Assembly (NCBI GenBank): GCA_022496805.1
Contig: CM040090.1
Span: 10,596,001 to 10,660,000, forward strand
Direction of reading: 5' to 3'
Source of the DNA: Pohlia nutans
Taxonomy: Eukaryota; Streptophyta; Bryopsida; Bryales; Mniaceae
DNA length: 64,000 bases
Positions 58,175-64,000 of this stretch are shown here, piece by piece. Both the position numbers and the translations under genes were made by a program. How positions within the stretch are numbered: position 1 is the first letter of the stretch; each line of letters opens with the position of its first letter. The notes under the pieces were generated by a model. It had not been told where the DNA came from. It saw only the letters and a program-made list of their open reading frames with translations, and ran no database searches.

Positions 58175-59329
58175 TTATATTCTTACATTTGTGAATATGG
58201 TTGAAACAATAACTAAAATTTTGAATTTCTTGCAGAGCAAGTAAGAGACTCAAGACTCAGTCCAATGCATAAAAGAGCTTGAGCAGTGAAGAGGGGGAAG
58301 AATAAGAGAGAATGCATGGACGTTCTCATGGTATGAATGAGTGAAAAAAGGAGCTAAAGTGGTGAATTTTTAGAGAAAATGAACTTTAAAAAAATCCACT
58401 TAAATTATCGTAAATGATAGATGTATGAGATTTTGAAGGTGAGGGATATGCTTACAATGATATTTTTGGCTAGGTTTATTCTTGGGTTAGTGCTCCGCTA
58501 CGACCATATAAGTAAAAAATTCGATGTAATGTTTCAACTACAAGTCGTTTAAAATCGAGTGTATATAATTAGAACTTCATCATTCACAATTTTAGGTGGT
58601 TTAAAGTGATTGGATATTGAATAGTTACAAAGTCATTTTCTAAATTTAGAATTATCCCATTCCATGATATTTAAATAAAGATCGCAAACTTAAGAATAGA
58701 AAAATGTGCAAGAACATGAAACTCATGTAAAGGGTTTGTTTCTTAAAACACATGTTCATATGGTGATCTGGTGAAACGTGAAATTTTAATTCCAAAAATA
58801 GCGTGGAAAGGGTAAAAACCATTAAAATTTTAATTTTTGCGGCAAACAAGTTTTCTACATTGCTATTACAAATCAAATTTAATGCTTCAAAGATGAATGA
58901 TTTTGATAAATGATTTTGATATACATCATAATGATATAAGAAAAAAGTTGTAATTTGGAATATTTTTCTTATTAATGACATTTTACTGCTACATTCACTA
59001 TTTCAGAAAGTATTACTTGATTTTGAGGCCTTTTAGTCACTCATACTATGAAAAGGCCCAGATGCCTAAACATTCTCAAGGGGTCCTACTTATCCTAGTT
59101 GGAAGTAGTTATTTGCACGACACAGTCTAAGGCTAGTAACTGCTTACTCACAGTGTTTTGGTCATAGATAAGAGTTAAAAAGCCAGGATTTTCCTATAAC
59201 CAAATGTCATCTTGATACATGAAGGGAGGATTGATAAGTAGTAAATAATTTAATAGTTGTGAAATGAAAAGAAATAAGTAGTAGAATTTTAAATGTAAAA
59301 AATAAGTAGTAAAATGTTATGATTATCAA

Positions 59330-61541
59330 TACTTGTGAACAATTATTTCATCAACTAGTTTGAACAATGTTCCTAGAAGACTTTTCCACCATGATGTTTT
59401 GTCGGGGTCATTTCCAGTAACTAAGATGTCATCAACGTAAAGAAATAGCAAGACGGCTAATGATTTTCCTTCAAAGAAATAATATAGGGCATAATCTGTT
59501 TGGTTTTGATGTAATCTATAAATTTATAGTTTATGTTTCTATGCATTGGTACCAAGGTCGACGAGAATATTAAAAACCGTATGGGGATGATTTGAGCTTA
59601 CAAACTAGGTTCTTTTTTCCTGGAATCTCAAAGCTGAGTGGTTGTTGCATATAAAGATCTTCACTTAAAGTATTGTTTAGGAAAGTGATGACCACATTTA
59701 AATAACGGATATCTCATGAATACGCAACAACAATGGAGGTAAAAATACTAATAGTATTCCATTCGCTTACAGTAGTTATTAGTTTTGCACCAACATGTAA
59801 TTCCAATAAATTCCAAGTTCTAATTCATTGGATGGAGTTTGATTCTTCTTCCAATTTAGCTATATTCCATCCACGATGACTCATTGCATCTTGAAATTTG
59901 ATATCATTCCATGTCGTGTCATTAACCTCAAGAGACAAGTGTCAATATTATGTCAACCTCACTAACTACCTTTTTGGGCTAGATAACAACGGCAAAGGAT
60001 GTTTTTATCCTCATATGAAAAATATTCTCTTGTTCAATTCAAATTATTCTAAGTACCATACATAAACATGACAACTTTCTAATTGGGGGTGCTCAAGAGT
60101 ATTTAATAGGGAAGATAAAAATAGAGTGAGATCATGTCAGCTTTATGGTTGGTTATCAGCTAAAGTTCTTGAATTGTTGGTTGGTAAGTTGAGTAGAATT
60201 TGTCCTTTACTCTTTTTCCCTTCAAATAGAGAGTCAATCAAGTTAGATTCTAGTGGATCCGTGAGTGGATCATAAGTATCTACCTTTGATACACCTATTT
60301 TTAGTTCATTAAAAGCTACATCTATACAAATTAAGATTTTTTTTTGAAAGATTTAAACTTTGTATGCCTTTGAATTGTCATCGTAGTTGATTAACACCAA
60401 TTTAATTTCTCTAAGATCTGATTTTGAAATCTTTTTTGTAGAGATAAGCATATAAGTTTTATATCCACAAACTTTAAGGTTTGCTAAATTGGGATGTTGG
60501 CCATACTATATCTCAAAAGGAATAATTTTATGGAGAGCTTTAGCTAGGTTTCTTTATAAAAAATTGGTTGTTTGTATTGATTCATCTTACAAGTAACTCA
60601 GTAAGTCCCTTTTAAGTTATATATCTATTTATAGCATAGTCATGTTTTTGAATTCTACTTAGCTTTCAATTTTGTTGTGGAGTCCTTGTTGCAGTATGAT
60701 GTCTTCTCCGATGTCTTCTTATACCCTTTATTTTTTAGTAATTCATGAACACAATATAAGATATTCACATCCACGGTCAGCACGAATGCATGAGATCTTG
60801 TGCAATGTCTCTTTCTCAACTTGGTCAATGTCAATGTTTTTTTTTTTTGAATACTAGTCTTAATACGTGGAAATCCTTGTCTCTTTCTAATGAAGAACAC
60901 GCAAGATCTTTTCGTGAAGTCGTTAATGAATATTAGTACATATTTGGCGCTAGAAAAAAAAATTACTTGAGAGTGCCCGCACAAACTAGTGTGTATTAAT
61001 CCCAATATAGTTGTTGCCGCTAGAATTTTTTCTTTACAAGAGACCTATATCTGTGACGTTTTTCTATAGTGCAAATTTCACATAGTGCCAACTTGGGCAA
61101 TCCTAGAACCATGTCTTTATTTGACATGTGATAAATTGACTTGTAATTTAGGAGGCCTAAATGTTTATGCCACATACTAACATAAAGAGTTAGGAGAAAG
61201 AAGCTATGTTTGTTGCAAGACAAGTTCTTTCTATTCTTTTAAACGAGTTTGTCAACGTGTGTAAGCTATTTCAAGGATCTTGATAGATTTTCTTGCAATT
61301 GTTCTCGTCAAATATGTAGAACTTACAAAGTAGAATCTGCTTCATCTTGATAGACCATATCGAGTTGTTAAAGGCTCCCTCTAGTTTTATGCTTTTAGTG
61401 ATCTCCTTGCTACTATCCATGATAACATGTATAGGGACTATGACTGCTTGTATAATTATCATAAAATAAGAGACTAAACTTGTTGCACAATAAATGCTAC
61501 AGTTTACTACAAGTCTACAAGACCATGATGCTCTAATACCA
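59330..61541 (-). mobile_element. Ty1/copia retrotransposon relic with primer-binding site
   Basis: Reading leftwards on the minus strand: a primer-binding site (TGGTATTAGAGC, 61530-61541, complementary to initiator Met-tRNA apart from one base), a gag remnant (KLEGAFNNSIWSIKMKQILL near 61320-61385), a GAG-pre-integrase segment (MWHKHLGLLNYKSIYHMS with CEIC, 61040-61200), integrase (HTSLCG...FINDFTKRSCVFF, 60890-61005), the integrase C-terminal part (IPFEIQYGQHPNLANLKVCGY, 60360-60540), and reverse transcriptase (NLVCKLKSSPYGF; FLYVDDILVTGND at about 59405-59460). Stops and frameshifts throughout show it is dead. RNase H and a recognisable 3' LTR are missing; a 5' LTR should start at about 61547 and run right, but I cannot place its outer edge. 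Confidence 0.85.
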
Positions 61542-63738
61542 TAAAATGTTTGTATTTCAAGAAATAATTTACATGCATAACTTACAATGTTATATAAAGT
61601 CCAATAAACACTAAGCTTCGTGACACATATTTATATAGTCTATAGATAAAATATTAAGCTAATTAGATATAAAAAGCTTGGTATAGTAACAATCTCAAGT
61701 ACTAAGAACACATGACGAGTGTATACCAACAATCTCAAGGGCATGGGTAGCGAGGTCTGCAGTCTTAATGCTTCTTTTTGGAGGAGGATTATGAAGTATA
61801 GTCGGATTTCCGATAGGGCAACTTCCACATTATTCTCAAGTGAATAACATATGTTGAAGTGAATAAAGAAACCCACGTGTCTCTAAGAGATAGTGTTTTT
61901 TTTGTTTATTAGTTTAGCCAAATTGCTATATATAATTTGGGCTCGCTAATTCATACAAAGGATTTTTGAAAAAAAAAGAAAAGAAAAGATAATAGCCAAA
62001 TTTCTTCCACAGAGTCAAGATGTGTAGCCTCTATAAACCTAATGTAGTTATCCCTGAAGCATGGTCTAAGTAGCTCCAAGGTAGCACATGTGTACTACCC
62101 TGATACACTATGTATATTAAAATAAAAAGAACATCCAATGAACTTCAGAAGGTTCTTTAGCCCTTGTAAGTTGTATCTAGGAATAACAATCGTAGTACGA
62201 GAATCGCTGTAGCGGATTCTAGACTATTGGACATGCCATGTAATTCTATACATAAAGAATGATGGTGGAGAGTTGGAAGTCCATAACAACCCCGCCTCAA
62301 GAATCACATGTTTTGAAACTTTAATCTTTCATGCAGTGAGAACAGAACGTTGAACCCCTAGAAGCGCTAAAGAACCTTATGTTTTAAAACAATGATTTTT
62401 TTAGGCATTAAAACGTCAAAAGCACCAAAAACAAGTAGTGTGCAGTAAGCCTTAACGAAAAACTTAAAGAAAAAATGGCTGAAGATGCCAAATTGTTTCA
62501 ATTTTGCATGAAATCGTCAATTTTAATGAAAGTCATCCGAATATGTGGATGAAAAGTAGTTATATTCAAAATATAGATGAATATGAAAATATTTGGCTAC
62601 ACCATTTTTATTCTATGTCGCCACTTAAGCATTTCCCCAAATACCAAAATGAAATCCCTGTTCTAAAACATCCTTGGAAAAAGTAGCAAAAATGCTATAT
62701 TATCTCCTGACAGAAACAAATCACTGGTAGTAAACATCTCACGGAGGTACAGTACGTTAATAAATCTCAGTACAGAACGATATGAATGAATGAATGAATG
62801 CCGAGCGGGTAAGGAGGCAAGCCAGGCAACTCACCACTCACCAACTTAACTCACCAATCCCGAATGAATTGGCGGGGTTGACCTTCATTAACGCCAACCG
62901 ACACCCGTCGGGAACGTTCGGGAACGGACGACCGCTCAAACGGTTAGATGACTGACATGAATGTGAACACCCTCTGGATGAATGTGGATGGATATGGTCT
63001 CAACTCTGTGGATGAAGAACGAATGGCCGTCACTGCCGAGCGCTATCTGAATGAATGTTCATGGATGATATCGTTCAGATGATAATAACCGAGCGGATGA
63101 TGGTGGTGGGGATGAATGAGGATGGATGATATCATCCACGAGGAGTTCTCGCACATCGGACCCGGAGGCTGCCGCGCACTCGGAGCGCTGGTTCTGGCCA
63201 CTTGGAGCGCAGCAGACATCGCCGCTGCAGCTGTGCCTCACGCATCACGAGCTCCGGCTTTTCGTCTCTGTTTTTTTCCTGTTTCTTCGCTCCAGGATCA
63301 TGCTTCTCCGTTTCCAGCTCTTGTTCCTTGTTGTCCCCGTAGTGTTGTTTTGCTTTTGTTTTCTTCGCAGACGCATTCTTCTCTTGCAGCCTTTCTCCGC
63401 CATGCCACGGCTCCTCGGTCTCTAACGCTGCTACTCCACCCCTGGCCACCGCTTTTGGAATTCCGCCTCGCAGGTATTGCCCCCCGGATCAACTTGCACA
63501 GGAATTCCCATTCCCATTACTTTCTTTCACGAGCTGCACGGACTACCTACTGCTTCTGTTAAACCCTAGTTTCCGTTCGAAGACACAATGTGAAACCACG
63601 GAATGTGCGTCCGCAGTTTAAGGTTAGGAAGGGTTTTGATGGGTTGATGACGGAGTCTGAAATTTCACTCCTCAGCTGCATTCTTTCTAAAGCAATGTCA
63701 GTGATTCTGACTTGCATTATTCTGCATTTTCAGGACTC
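61542..63738. other. Probable copia LTR remnant, then promoter and 5' leader of the last gene
   Basis: The first several hundred bases are AT-rich and probably include the copia LTR. From about 62780 the DNA turns GC-richer, with GAATGAATGAATG and GGATGAATG phrases and a perfect palindrome GGATGATATCATCC near 63123. CT-rich sequence from 63250 to 63580 looks like a plant 5' leader, and the CAG at 63731-63733 looks like the acceptor of a leader intron. Open frames here (for example 63116-63562) look non-conserved. Confidence 0.5.
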
Positions 63739-64000
63739 ATGCGCCGGCTCAGGGGACTCCATGGTTTTGGATCCGAAGATGGGACGTCACTGGAGTCTCT
63801 GCCTGATGTAGACACAAAGAGTATGGATGATGCAAGCACTAGCAGTACTGACGACCGGTCAGATTTGACAGGGGACAGAGACTTGAGCTTTAGTTATTGC
63901 CACGACACGCAATTAGATGAGTCCGCTAGTTGCTCCGACGGCTCGTCGTCTCTAGGGTGGCCTCTCGGCAGACGCATAGATAGATCCTGCGCAGCGCCCT
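63739..64000 (+). CDS. Probable RopGEF (PRONE-type ROP guanine-nucleotide exchange factor), N-terminal fragment cut by the window edge
   Basis: The frame starts at ATG 63739, five bases after a TTTTCAG acceptor, and stays open to the end (87 codons). The N-terminus is basic (MRRLRGLHGFGSEDG) and then rich in Ser and Asp (TSSTDDRSDLTGDRDLSFSY). CHDTQLDESASCSDGSSSLG is followed by WPLGRR. A Ser/Asp-rich variable leader with a Cys-Ser patch and a GWPLG motif before the catalytic domain is what I recall of plant RopGEFs. The PRONE catalytic domain would lie beyond the window, so the call is tentative. RopGEFs activate plant ROP GTPases at the plasma membrane in polar growth. Confidence 0.45.
   Translation, partial: MRRLRGLHGFGSEDGTSLESLPDVDTKSMDDASTSSTDDRSDLTGDRDLSFSYCHDTQLDESASCSDGSSSLGWPLGRRIDRSCAAP

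Noticed and set aside
63116..63562. 148-codon open frame upstream of the RopGEF-like exon
   Set aside because: It has no recognisable domain, overlaps open frames in other phases of CT-rich sequence and lies where a 5' leader is expected; at most an upstream frame.

Overview
This window is nuclear DNA of a land plant. Five protein genes can be modelled: four complete ones and one cut by the right edge. They have GT-AG introns and encode proteins with plant-type architectures. They sit in AT-rich DNA crowded with short DNA transposons. Intron sizes (mostly about 100-1100 nt, one of only 43 nt), about one gene per 10 kb and the repeat types would suit a bryophyte such as a liverwort, but I cannot prove the lineage from sequence alone.

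Layout. 1-1.03 kb: the DUF4216 exon of a CACTA-type transposon protein. 1.7-3.4 kb: the 3' half of a broken non-LTR retrotransposon (RNase H plus zinc-binding tail). 5-7 kb: a nested DNA-transposon relic and a 28-bp-arm hairpin. 7.0-14.6 kb: a divergent gene pair, mitochondrial ribosomal protein uL13m (minus) and an ATG27/mannose-6-phosphate-receptor-like membrane protein (plus). They share a 537-bp promoter region, and each carries a 240-bp copy of the same transposon in an intron. 15-18.2 kb: a nested transposon complex. 21.9-35.5 kb: a 27-exon gene for a 2179-residue protein with an N-terminal galactose-binding-like domain, a helical-repeat body and a charged coiled-coil tail. 39.9-40.8 kb: an intronless PLATZ zinc-binding open frame broken by one stop. 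41-44.1 kb: a CACTA MITE and a nest of TTAA elements. 44.9-50.1 kb: a nine-exon minus-strand gene for a 470-residue SirB1_N/transglutaminase-like protein with several introns that carry different MITEs or duplications. 52-55.4 kb: two tandem satellite families and their scattered copies. 59.3-61.5 kb: a decayed Ty1/copia retrotransposon (minus) with its primer-binding site. 63.7 kb to the end: the first coding exon of a probable RopGEF.

The most distinctive signal is a set of non-autonomous elements that all end in TTAACCCCTAA-like inverted repeats with TTAA at both edges. About a dozen lie in 64 kb. They fall into at least six internal sequence families, several are nested inside each other at TTAA sites, and several sit in introns. 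The ends look piggyBac-like. No matching transposase is present in the window.
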